Assembly: GCA_934561725.1 (NCBI GenBank)
Contig: CAKTGW010000072.1
Span: 1-6,253, forward strand
Source: an uncultured Oscillospiraceae bacterium
Lineage (GTDB): Bacteria; Bacillota; Clostridia; Oscillospirales; Oscillospiraceae
Direction of reading: 5' to 3'
Length of the DNA stretch: 6,253 nucleotides
Shown: positions 1 through 6,095 of the stretch, piece by piece
Position numbering within the stretch: position 1 is the first letter of the stretch
Layout: every line of letters begins with the position of its first letter
The notes under the pieces: generated by a model
Told to the model about the DNA's origin: nothing
Databases searched by the model: none
The model's input: only the letters and a program-made list of their open reading frames with translations
Made by a program: the position numbers and the translations under genes

Positions 1-18
1 CAACGGAACGGAGCGGAT

Positions 19-36
19 GTCCGCCAAAAGGCGGAC
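19..36. repeat. Short perfect stem-loop at left edge
   Basis: A 7-bp perfect inverted repeat (GTCCGCC / GGCGGAC, loop AAAA) lies in the gene-free left edge. No T-run follows on either strand, so it is not a convincing intrinsic terminator. A reading frame open from base 1 ends at the TGA at 55-57, but 18 codons are too few to say whether this is the tail of a gene to the left. Otherwise I see nothing in 1-63. Confidence 0.4.
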
Positions 37-63
37 GAAGCGCAGTGCAGTTTGTGAGGACGA

Positions 64-119
64 AATCCCCTCAGTCAGCTTCGCTGACAGCTCCCCTTGA
101 GTCCAAGGGGAGCCTTTTT
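64..119 (+). repeat. Paired-hairpin repeat, copy A, with intrinsic terminator
   Basis: Two adjacent hairpins follow the lead AATCCCCTCA. The first is GTCAGC-TTC-GCTGAC (74-88). The second is GCTCCCCTTG / CAAGGGGAGC (90-113), followed by CTTTTTA, the layout of a Rho-independent terminator for rightward transcription. The same unit recurs at 6173-6231 in this orientation and at 6096-6145 inverted. I recall similar units as abundant in gut Oscillospiraceae, but that is memory, not a search. It would end transcription coming from the left and insulate the convergent phn operon. Confidence 0.8.
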
Positions 120-129
120 ATAAAGCAAA

Positions 130-160
130 AGCCCCCCGCCTGTGTGCACAGGCGGGGGCT
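130..160 (-). terminator. Intrinsic terminator of the phn operon
   Basis: A GC-rich stem (AGCCCCCGCCTGTG paired with CACAGGC-GGGGGGCT, one bulged base) lies 18 nt past the phnE stop. Read on the minus strand it is followed by TTTGCTTTAT. The plus-strand side is also T-rich (TTATTTTATT), so it may work in both directions. It sits back to back with repeat copy A at 64-119, giving a double convergent stop. Confidence 0.85.
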
Positions 161-178
161 TATTTTATTCACAATCAG

Positions 179-1714
179 TCATTGTCCGCTGCGGCGCAGG
201 ACGGCAGACAGGCGGTCGATGCCCCAGACAAGAAGGATCAACCCCAGAGCAATTGCGCCCGCCGTACTCCAATTATAATGATTCATGGCAAAAATCAGCG
301 GCGCGCCGATCCCTCCGGCGCCCACCAGTCCTAAAACCGCCGCCTCTCTGATATTCACATCAAAGCGGTACAGCACTGCCGACACAAAGGCCGGAAGCAG
401 CTGCGGAAGGACGGCATACCGTATGCGCAGCAGCAGCGGCACGCCCATAGCCTCCAGCGCGTGATATGCCCGAAAATCCAGCGCCTCAATGGCCTCTGTG
501 AAGCGTTTGCTCAGCAAGCCCACGCTGCACACGCCCAATGTAAGCACCCCGGTAAACGGCCCGGGCCCGGAGACCCGTATAAAGATCAGGCCATAGATCA
601 GAAACGGCACGGAGCGGACAGCCATAACAATAATCCGGAACAACAGCGCCGGCAATCCGGGCAGCAGCCGCGCTGTGCCAAGGAAGGCCAGCGGAACGGC
701 CAGTACGGTTCCAACGCAGGTGCCCACCAGCGCAATACTCACCGTTTCCAGCAGCAGATAGCCCAGCCCGCTGGAATCCGTCTCAAAAAAGAAGCCCCAA
801 TCGGGATGAAGCAGTCCGGAGAGCATGGTGCGCACCGCGCGCAGGCTGGTATGGGAGAAATCCGGCTGCTGAACCGACAGCACACAGACCAGCGAAAGCA
901 CCCCGGCTGCACAGAGGAGAAGGCGCTTTTGTCTGGGAGACAGCACTCTCTCCTCCCGGATGATCCGGGACAAAAAGCCGCTGATCCCTTCCAGCACGCA
1001 GACCGTTAAAAACAGCAGGAACAGAATCATCCCCACCTTGCTGTATTCCAGCCAGGAGATCTTCTCATTCAGCAAAAGGCCGATCCCTCCGGCGCCCACA
1101 TAGCCAAGAATAGAGCTGTGGCGCACGTTGGTCTCCAGTAAATACAGGACATTGGATAAATACGAGGGCGCAATCCCCGGTACGACGGCGCGCATATAGG
1201 CGCCCGCCGGGGCAGCCCCCATGGCGCACAGTGCATGGTAAGGCGCCAGCTCCGCCGTCTCGATATCCTCATAGGTCAGGCGGGTCATAATGGCAAAGGT
1301 ATAGGCCGTGATCGCCGCCGTTCCGGCAAAGGTCCCCAGTCCGAAAAGGAAGGTGGCCAGCAGTGCCAGGATCAGCGCCGGGAATGAGCGCAGGATCTGG
1401 ATCAGCAGGCGGAGGAGCCGGCGTGGCAGCGACGATGCACCGAGATTTTCTGCGCATAAGGGTGCCAGGATCAGCGCCAGCAGCGCACCCAGCGCCGTAC
1501 CGGCCACAGACATCTGTACGGTGGCCAGCAGCGGATCCACTATGCGCAGCGTATAGCCCCAATCCGGCGGGAACATGGCTTTGACCAGATCGGCCAGATG
1601 GCTGCGCCGCGCCCAGAACAGCGCAGGAGAGCAATCCGTAAACCACGCCGCGCCCAGAAATAAAAGGAGGAAGGTCACGCTCCGGAGCCAGCGCTTCGCA
1701 GGCCGGCCGGTCAT
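179..1714 (-). CDS. phnE: Fused PhnE1-PhnE2 ABC transporter permease, phosphonate/phosphite type
   Basis: Membrane channel of the Phn-type importer. The 511 residues are about twice the length of a usual PhnE (around 260), and the protein is visibly two PhnE copies in tandem: roughly 41-256 and 291-508, joined by a short polar stretch and an extra hydrophobic segment (264-281). Each half starts near a PDWG motif (50-53, 304-307). Each carries the cytoplasmic coupling loop that docks on the ATPase (YHALCAMG at 159-166, YHALEAMG at 417-424) and ends with GAGGIG (207-212, 465-470). An N-terminal hydrophobic helix spans about 12-24. The start ATG overlaps the phnC stop by 4 bp (ATGA) and has AGGGG about 8 nt upstream, so translation is probably coupled. 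One fused chain could supply both halves of the channel where other systems use a dimer. Substrate cannot be read from the permease. Confidence 0.9.
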   Translation of the reverse strand: MTGRPAKRWLRSVTFLLLFLGAAWFTDCSPALFWARRSHLADLVKAMFPPDWGYTLRIVDPLLATVQMSVAGTALGALLALILAPLCAENLGASSLPRRLLRLLIQILRSFPALILALLATFLFGLGTFAGTAAITAYTFAIMTRLTYEDIETAELAPYHALCAMGAAPAGAYMRAVVPGIAPSYLSNVLYLLETNVRHSSILGYVGAGGIGLLLNEKISWLEYSKVGMILFLLFLTVCVLEGISGFLSRIIREERVLSPRQKRLLLCAAGVLSLVCVLSVQQPDFSHTSLRAVRTMLSGLLHPDWGFFFETDSSGLGYLLLETVSIALVGTCVGTVLAVPLAFLGTARLLPGLPALLFRIIVMAVRSVPFLIYGLIFIRVSGPGPFTGVLTLGVCSVGLLSKRFTEAIEALDFRAYHALEAMGVPLLLRIRYAVLPQLLPAFVSAVLYRFDVNIREAAVLGLVGAGGIGAPLIFAMNHYNWSTAGAIALGLILLVWGIDRLSAVLRRSGQ

Positions 1715-2463
1715 GACGCTTCCCCTTGATCCCCGTATACAGCAGCGAGGATCTCTTCCGTGGGTGTCCCGGCCGGGCCGTTAAACACAACGCTGCCCCG
1801 GTTGAGCCCGATCAGCCGCTGGGAAAACGCCCGCGACAGCTCCAGATTGTGGCTGTTCATCAAAACGGTCAGCTTCCTGTCGCGCTGTATGTCCCGCAGC
1901 AGCTCCAGGATCTGCCGCCCTGTGACCGGATCCAGCGAAGCCACAGGCTCATCCGCAAGCAGAATAGCCGGATGGCGCATCAGCGCCCGGGCTATGGCCA
2001 CCCGCTGCTTTTGTCCGCCGGAGAGGTTCTTGACCGGCTCGTTGATCTTATCCGCCAGTCCTACCCGCTCCAACAGTGCATTTGCCTCAGCCACGCGCTC
2101 CCTGCCGAACAGTCCCAGGATTGCAGGAAAAAGGGACATATCCGGCAGACAGGCGTTCAGCACGTTCTGCTGACAGCTTGCATTCTCTACCAGCGCAAAA
2201 TCCTGATAGATCGTGCCAATTGAGGACTGGATCGACCGGCGGAGCCGGCGTCCGGCATTTTCAAAATGCACGCCGTCCACAAGGATCTCCCCGCCGTCGC
2301 AGCGGACAGAGCCATTGAGAATCCGGAACAGTGTGGTTTTTCCTGCGCCGGACGGGCCGATGACCGACACAAATTCGCCCTGACCGACAGAAAAGCTCAC
2401 ATCAGCCAGCGCATGGGTATGGTTTTGAAATTCTTTGCGGATATGTTGAACTTCCAGCAGCAT
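1711..2463 (-). CDS. phnC: Phosphonate-type ABC transporter ATP-binding protein
   Basis: Cytoplasmic ATPase that drives the importer. From the preferred start it is 250 residues, normal for PhnC. All ABC motifs are intact and in order: Walker A GPSGAGKT (36-43), Q-loop glutamine Q87, signature LSGGQ (147-151), Walker B ILLADEP (167-173), D-loop SLDP (176-179) and switch histidine H205. I chose the ATG at 2463 because GAAAGG lies 6 nt upstream and the protein then opens MLLEVQHIRKEF, typical of the family. An in-frame ATG at 2484 would add seven residues but lies inside the intergenic hairpin and lacks a ribosome site. It follows phnD by 59 nt and overlaps phnE by 4 bp. PhnC assignment rests on the phnD/phnE neighbours as well as on sequence. 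Confidence 0.92.
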   Translation of the reverse strand: MLLEVQHIRKEFQNHTHALADVSFSVGQGEFVSVIGPSGAGKTTLFRILNGSVRCDGGEILVDGVHFENAGRRLRRSIQSSIGTIYQDFALVENASCQQNVLNACLPDMSLFPAILGLFGRERVAEANALLERVGLADKINEPVKNLSGGQKQRVAIARALMRHPAILLADEPVASLDPVTGRQILELLRDIQRDRKLTVLMNSHNLELSRAFSQRLIGLNRGSVVFNGPAGTPTEEILAAVYGDQGEAS

Positions 2464-2476
2464 AGGCAGCCTTTCA

Positions 2477-2502
2477 GCCTGCATCTCCGAGGAGATGCAG
2501 GC
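2477..2502 (-). promoter_or_regulatory. Perfect intergenic stem-loop between phnD and phnC
   Basis: Arms GCCTGCATCTCC and GGAGATGCAGGC are exact reverse complements around a 2-nt centre, giving about 11-12 bp. It starts 20 nt after the phnD stop and ends just before the phnC ribosome site. No T-run follows in the minus direction, so it is not a classical terminator. Stem-loops placed after a binding-protein gene commonly protect the 3' end of its message against exonucleases, which leaves more binding protein than ATPase. That role is inferred here. Confidence 0.7.
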
Positions 2503-2522
2503 AACAGATTTTGTGGATAAAC

Positions 2523-3575
2523 TCAGCCTTCCAGAGACTTCAGCAGCTGCTGCGCAGCCCGCTCTCCGTCATAATCGGAGTCCTTGCCCCAGGTATAGCC
2601 CACCTGGCTGAATACACTGATGATCTCCTGTCCCTCATCGGTGCCGGCGATCTCAATAAATGCCTCGCCCAAAGCCTGACGGAAGGCCTCGTCAGCCATT
2701 GTCTCAGAGGTCTTGCTGTAGGCGATCATATCATTATAAATTCCCTCGGTCACGCCGATCACGCCGGTCTGCTCCGCCATAGGTGCAGTCCCGCCAAAAT
2801 CGCTCTCCCAAATGGGGGCATTTTTGATCCGGATGTGGCCGTAGGACACCATCACATCCACCTGTCCGGAAGCCAGCCGGGCCGCAGAGGTCGTATGAGA
2901 ATCCGACTGCACCACATTGGCCAAGTCGCTGATGCCCTTGCCGTAATTATTCTGGAGCCACAGGCAGGGATAAATATAACCGGAAGCCGATGTGGGACCA
3001 AGCACAGACCAGGTCGCACTGTTCAGATCATCCCAGGTCAGCTCCTCGCCGTTATTGACCTTTTTCAGAAGCGCCTGTCCCTTTTCGCTGGGACCGGCCA
3101 GAATGATGCAGCGATAATAGGTGCTCATGTCCTTTGTGTTTTCCTCGATCGTGCCGTCGTTCCAGTCGGCAGGATTTTCGGAATCCTTATTGATCGCGTA
3201 GCGCAGTGCGGTAAGCAGAACGTCGCAATCGTCAGAGAACAGCACATAATTGCCGCCGGAAATAAAGCCGATATCGGCACTGCCGGCACTGAGGGCCTCA
3301 CCCACTGCCGTATAGCTGGTTCCCACCGTCATATCGATCTCCTTCACATCATAGCCCTTTTCCAGAAGCTTAGCCTGAAGCAGCTGCTCCAGAGGCTTGG
3401 TGGATGTGATGATCTGATCGGCATCGGCATAAGGGGAGAACGCGATCTTCAAAGAAGATACCTCGGTAACGCCGCCGTTATCGTCCGCGGAGGGCGTCGG
3501 CTGCTTGCTGCCGCAGCCGGCAATCAGGCTCAGGCACAGCGTCAGCGTCAGGATACTTGCGATGATTTTTTTCAT
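2523..3575 (-). CDS. phnD: PhnD-type substrate-binding lipoprotein of a phosphonate/phosphite ABC importer
   Basis: Extracytoplasmic ligand-binding protein. I place the start at the ATG at 3575 because GGAGG sits 7 nt upstream and the product opens with a lipoprotein signal: MKKIIAS, a hydrophobic core (about 4-19) and lipobox I-A-G-C with the lipidated cysteine at C21. An upstream in-frame ATG at 3638 would add 21 residues but falls in the terminator hairpin. The mature 330 residues follow the PhnD/type-2 periplasmic fold: a first strand LKIAFSPYADAD (42-53), a TSYTAVGEALSAGSADIGFISG stretch (about 86-107), the anion-binding loop PTSASGY (194-200), and DSHTTSAARLASGQVDV (225-241), which matches the family's H-x-x-S-A-x-x-x-x-x-G-x-V-D signature. 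First gene of the operon, preceded by a terminator-containing leader. Phosphonate, phosphite and phosphate esters are all possible ligands; no catabolic gene nearby decides it. Confidence 0.9.
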   Translation of the reverse strand: MKKIIASILTLTLCLSLIAGCGSKQPTPSADDNGGVTEVSSLKIAFSPYADADQIITSTKPLEQLLQAKLLEKGYDVKEIDMTVGTSYTAVGEALSAGSADIGFISGGNYVLFSDDCDVLLTALRYAINKDSENPADWNDGTIEENTKDMSTYYRCIILAGPSEKGQALLKKVNNGEELTWDDLNSATWSVLGPTSASGYIYPCLWLQNNYGKGISDLANVVQSDSHTTSAARLASGQVDVMVSYGHIRIKNAPIWESDFGGTAPMAEQTGVIGVTEGIYNDMIAYSKTSETMADEAFRQALGEAFIEIAGTDEGQEIISVFSQVGYTWGKDSDYDGERAAQQLLKSLEG

Positions 3576-3613
3576 GGGAATACCTCCAGATTTAATTTTC
3601 TGCCCGAAGGTGC

Positions 3614-3641
3614 AAAAAAAATATGTGCCTTGCAGCACATA
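3614..3641 (-). terminator. Intrinsic terminator/attenuator upstream of phnD
   Basis: On the minus strand TATGTGC pairs perfectly with GCACATA across a 6-nt loop and is followed directly by eight T. The T-run ends 38 nt before the phnD start codon, leaving little room for a separate promoter. Either most phnD transcripts start upstream and must read through, which means attenuation, or this ends the nuclease-gene message 257 nt after its stop and phnD uses a poorly visible promoter overlapping it. An alternative pairing, CAGCAT (3662-3667) with GTGCTG (3633-3638), would break the terminator stem. Confidence 0.8.
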
Positions 3642-3829
3642 CCTAAAGCGACTTCAAGCAGATGCTGACAGCTCTCCCCGGGAATCCCCGGGAAGAACAG
3701 AGGACGGTCGATTCTCACTGGAATCCTCTCAACCCGGAACACGGGCTCCCTCGCAATCTGGTTTCGTCATCAATTTTGAGCACGGTGCCAAGGCGCTCCC
3801 CTTCACACCGCATTCCGTAACCGAGGTAT

Positions 3830-3858
3830 ACATTACCACAATATCCGATAAATTACAA
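3830..3858 (-). promoter_or_regulatory. Weak candidate promoter for the phn leader
   Basis: On the minus strand a TTGTAA (-35-like, 3853-3858) and TAATGT (-10-like, 3830-3835) are separated by 17 nt in an AT-rich patch just after the nuclease-gene stop. The -10 match is poor. It is the best-placed candidate I see for a phn transcript that would include the hairpins and terminator downstream. Confidence 0.25.
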
Positions 3859-3897
3859 GCGCAATTTACAGCTCCGGCGCACCGGATGCCGCAATCC

Positions 3898-5934
3898 TTA
3901 TCCCGAACAGGAGCACACTGGAGAAATGCTCCTGTCATTTTTCTTCAGCCCTCTGGTCCGGTCATTGATGCTTACCTGATGCTCCCGGTCTGTCCAATAC
4001 ACCTTTTTTGAAGAGGCCGGCGTAACTTCGCTGGGCTTCAGCGGTGCATTTCTGTCATGATCCCACAATTCCGCGATCTCCGGAAAGCTGCTCTGCAAAT
4101 CATTATAGCCCGGCAAGACTCTTTTGTTCGCGCAGTAGGGGCAGCCGGAGTGCATATTTGTCCGGCTGTTGGGTGAAGCCTGCCAGGAATGTACAAACAT
4201 CCCCGTTCTGCCGGGTACCCTGTGTACCCACCAGACCTTTTTATCATATCCCCGTGAGATTTCCTCCGGAGACCGCTCATTTTTCTCATAGTCCCATTCA
4301 GCCAGAAGTTCCGGCTCGGTCGCTGCCAGATCATTGATCCCGGGCACAATGCTTTTCCCTGCGCAAATGGCACAGCCGTTGCCGCGCATCCTTTCACCGG
4401 GACTGGCTGTCCAATTATGAATGACTCCTCCGTGACTGTGCCGCCACCAGACCTTTCGCTTGGAATATACCGTGATCTGCTCCGGTGAAAGCGTATTTCG
4501 CTCCGCATCCCATTCCGGAAGGAACGGCGGCGCCAGTGATTGCAGGTCATTAAATCCGATCTGCACAGTTTTTCCCGCGCAGATCGGACATCCTTGTCCC
4601 CTCGTTCTGGAACCGATGCTCGCCCGCCAGCTATGCAGACACGGCTCTCCTCGCCGGTTCACAGCGGTGTGCTTCCAATACACAATTGCCGTACTTCCGG
4701 CAGAAAATCCCCCGGGGAGCAGCTGCCCGTTCCTCTCCGTATCCCATTCCCCCACCAGCTGGGGATGGCTTACGGTCAGATTTTTGCTGATCTGCGTCAA
4801 TTGATACTGTTCCCGTATGGCCCGCTCATCTGCATGCAGATCCGCCATGATTGGCACAGAGCTGATGCCCAGCCGTTTGAGCTCTGCGTTCAGACAGTCT
4901 ACTATATAATAAAGATGGCTGTGATCATTCCGTGGGATGCAGCAGATCATCTGCTTCTCCGGGCAGAACGCTTCCACATGCTCCGTCTCATATATGGAGA
5001 GCAGATAAATTCCCTTTTCTCTGCACTCAGCCTGTTTTTCCTGATCGGCACGCCGATGCTTGTCCGATCTATGCGAAAAAAGTCCGCAGTACTCCACGGC
5101 AAAGCGAAAATCCGGGAGATATATGTCCAGCTCCTTTCTGTCCAGCACGGACCGGTCCCGGTTGACGCAGCTGAACCGCTGCCTGAGATAGAAATAGATG
5201 GCCTGTTCATCAAACGACGTCTGTACCCTTCGGGCGCAGGCGGGACATCCGGTTCGTTTTTCCGTTCTGCCCAGGATCATGGCCTGCCACTCATGCCCGC
5301 ACAGATCGCAGCGCCACCAGACCTTTTTGTTGGAGCCGGACGTAACGCTTTCCGGTACAAGGCCGCTGGCGTCATTTCTCGCATAGTTCCACTCCCGGCA
5401 CAGCTCGGGATACACTGTGCGCAGATCATTATACCCTGCCAGCACTCTGATTCCGTGGCAGATGGGGCAGCCGCCGGTCCGGATGTTGTTTTTCATGCTT
5501 TTGGGGCTTGCCTGCCACTCGTGGATAAACTCTTTGCCCCATCGCATCGCCGTATGCTGCCACCAGACCTGACGCTCGGTATTCTCAAAAACATCGTCAG
5601 GCGTCAAGCTGCCGTTTTTCTCCGGATGCCAGCGCTCCGCCAACCGGGGATTTGTGGAGCGCAAATCATTGAAGCCCTTGAGCAGTTTCCGCGGCGGTGT
5701 AGTTATATACGGGCAGCCGGAGCCATTGGCCCGGTTCGATACCGTGGTCTCCCATTCCAATACAATTTCCCGTCCGAAACGGCAAACCTTTTTCTGCCAC
5801 CAGACCCGGCGGGACGAAAATTCGCATACCATCTGCGGCAGCAGCGCTCCGTTTTTGACCGGGTGCCACTCCGCCGCCAGCTCCGGCCGCCGGGATTGCA
5901 GGTCGTTGATACCGATTTGCAGCTTTCCGCTCAT
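3898..5934 (-). CDS. Zinc-ribbon (DUF4379-like) repeat protein with an internal VSR/DUF559-like nuclease domain
   Basis: A 678-residue protein with no name I know. It consists of seven repeats of roughly 72-80 residues. Most open with G-[FIY]-N-D-L (8, 87, 167, 460, 532, 609; the fourth, near 383, is diverged), followed by PEL-x-x-EW, a KNG-like turn, and KVWW, then H-x-W and GCPxC. This matches the family I recall as PF14311/DUF4379 (probable zinc ribbon). Repeat 3 has a full four-cysteine set (C209, C212, C230, C233); repeats 2, 4, 5 and 6 have two histidines plus CPxC/CAIC. Between repeats 3 and 4 lies a PD-(D/E)XK-like nuclease fold (about 238-320). No signal peptide or membrane segment is seen, so it is probably a cytoplasmic DNA-binding enzyme. 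AGGAGG lies 6 nt before the ATG. Repeats 1 and 7 lack most metal ligands. The target is unknown; defence, mobile-element or repair roles are all possible. Confidence 0.9.
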   Translation of the reverse strand: MSGKLQIGINDLQSRRPELAAEWHPVKNGALLPQMVCEFSSRRVWWQKKVCRFGREIVLEWETTVSNRANGSGCPYITTPPRKLLKGFNDLRSTNPRLAERWHPEKNGSLTPDDVFENTERQVWWQHTAMRWGKEFIHEWQASPKSMKNNIRTGGCPICHGIRVLAGYNDLRTVYPELCREWNYARNDASGLVPESVTSGSNKKVWWRCDLCGHEWQAMILGRTEKRTGCPACARRVQTSFDEQAIYFYLRQRFSCVNRDRSVLDRKELDIYLPDFRFAVEYCGLFSHRSDKHRRADQEKQAECREKGIYLLSIYETEHVEAFCPEKQMICCIPRNDHSHLYYIVDCLNAELKRLGISSVPIMADLHADERAIREQYQLTQISKNLTVSHPQLVGEWDTERNGQLLPGGFSAGSTAIVYWKHTAVNRRGEPCLHSWRASIGSRTRGQGCPICAGKTVQIGFNDLQSLAPPFLPEWDAERNTLSPEQITVYSKRKVWWRHSHGGVIHNWTASPGERMRGNGCAICAGKSIVPGINDLAATEPELLAEWDYEKNERSPEEISRGYDKKVWWVHRVPGRTGMFVHSWQASPNSRTNMHSGCPYCANKRVLPGYNDLQSSFPEIAELWDHDRNAPLKPSEVTPASSKKVYWTDREHQVSINDRTRGLKKNDRSISPVCSCSG
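4975..5223 (-). other. PD-(D/E)XK (VSR/DUF559-like) nuclease domain within the zinc-ribbon protein
   Basis: Residues 238-320 of the 678-residue protein. The order of elements is typical of small single-strand-break-type PD-(D/E)XK enzymes: E243 in the first helix (SFDEQAIYFYL), then D270 in ELDIYLPDF, E281 in the next strand (AVEYCG) and H288. A lysine-rich helix follows (K293, K300), and then GIYLLSIYETE. The usual E-Y-[DN]-G is E-Y-C-G here, an unusual residue next to the active site. Fold assignment is by motif only; activity is not shown. Confidence 0.7.
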
Positions 5935-5957
5935 ACGCTCCCTCCTTTGCTTTTTTC

Positions 5958-5986
5958 AGTATACCGCCATTTCCCCCTCCGCGCAA
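5958..5986 (-). promoter_or_regulatory. Candidate promoter of the zinc-ribbon nuclease gene
   Basis: On the minus strand TATACT (5958-5963) is a good -10 match, with TTGCGC (5981-5986) as a partial -35 at exactly 17 nt. Transcription would start around 5950 and give a short leader directly into the AGGAGG ribosome site (about 5941-5946). A second AT-rich hexamer, TATATA, occurs at 5993-5998. Confidence 0.45.
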
Positions 5987-6015
5987 ACCGCACTATATAA
6001 AGTTCGCGCGCCCAT

Positions 6016-6055
6016 GCCTCCCCTGTGCAAGGAGAGGCGGCTCGGCATAGCCGAG
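6016..6055 (-). repeat. Paired-hairpin repeat, diverged copy D
   Basis: Same two-hairpin plan as the other copies but much diverged. A stem GCCTCCCCT / AGGAGAGGC (6016-6038, one mismatch) is followed by CTCGGC-ATA-GCCGAG (6041-6055). Orientation is inverted relative to copies A and C. It lies just upstream of the nuclease-gene promoter. Confidence 0.55.
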
Positions 6056-6066
6056 TCCGTCCTCTT

Positions 6067-6092
6067 CCCAGCAAAGCGTGCGCTTTGCTGGG
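6067..6092. repeat. Perfect 26-bp palindrome
   Basis: Arms CCCAGCAAAGCG and CGCTTTGCTGGG are exact reverse complements around TG. It sits between repeat copies D and B. No T-run follows on either strand, so it is either an extra hairpin of the repeat cluster or a protein-binding site. Confidence 0.6.
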
Positions 6093-6095
6093 ACT

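Larger units (their letters stand above)
3576..3897 (-). promoter_or_regulatory. Structured leader of phnD, candidate attenuator region
   Basis: This gene-free stretch lies between the nuclease-gene stop and phnD. Reading leftward (transcript 5' to 3') it holds a TCCGG/CCGGA hairpin (about 3873-3886) and an AT-rich patch with a weak promoter-like pair. Next come a 9-bp two-part hairpin (CGGTG-AAGG / CCTT-CACCG, 3783-3810), a small AGCCCG/CGGGTT hairpin (about 3733-3749) and a GC-rich CCCGGG/CCCGGG hairpin (3674-3695). An intrinsic terminator (3614-3641) and the phnD ribosome site follow. I compared it by eye with the common riboswitch signatures (cobalamin, TPP, SAM, FMN, purine, lysine, ZTP, guanidine, fluoride, T-box) and recognised none. 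No open frame here looks coding. Confidence 0.5.

Noticed and set aside
45..351. Small plus-strand frames over the left-edge repeat and terminator
   Set aside because: They run through two terminator hairpins and into the antisense of phnE, with no ribosome site.
2464..2484. Upstream ATG for phnC at 2484
   Set aside because: It lies within the perfect hairpin and has no ribosome site; the ATG at 2463 has GAAAGG at 6 nt.
3576..3638. Upstream ATG for phnD at 3638
   Set aside because: It would start inside the terminator hairpin and put 21 residues ahead of a normal lipoprotein signal; the ATG at 3575 has GGAGG at 7 nt.
2511..3668. Long plus-strand open frame (385 codons) opposite phnD
   Set aside because: It mirrors phnD codons on the other strand. 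It has no convincing ribosome site or recognisable domain, while phnD has a lipoprotein signal and family motifs.
3729..3938. Cysteine-rich minus-strand frame of 69 codons after the nuclease gene
   Set aside because: Its cysteines do not have zinc-ribbon spacing and it has no KVWW or H-x-W motif, so it is not a frameshifted continuation of the repeat protein.
4540..6000. Long plus-strand open frame (486 codons) opposite the nuclease gene
   Set aside because: It is antisense to clear repeat and nuclease motifs, shows no recognisable fold, and runs through the nuclease gene's ribosome site and promoter.
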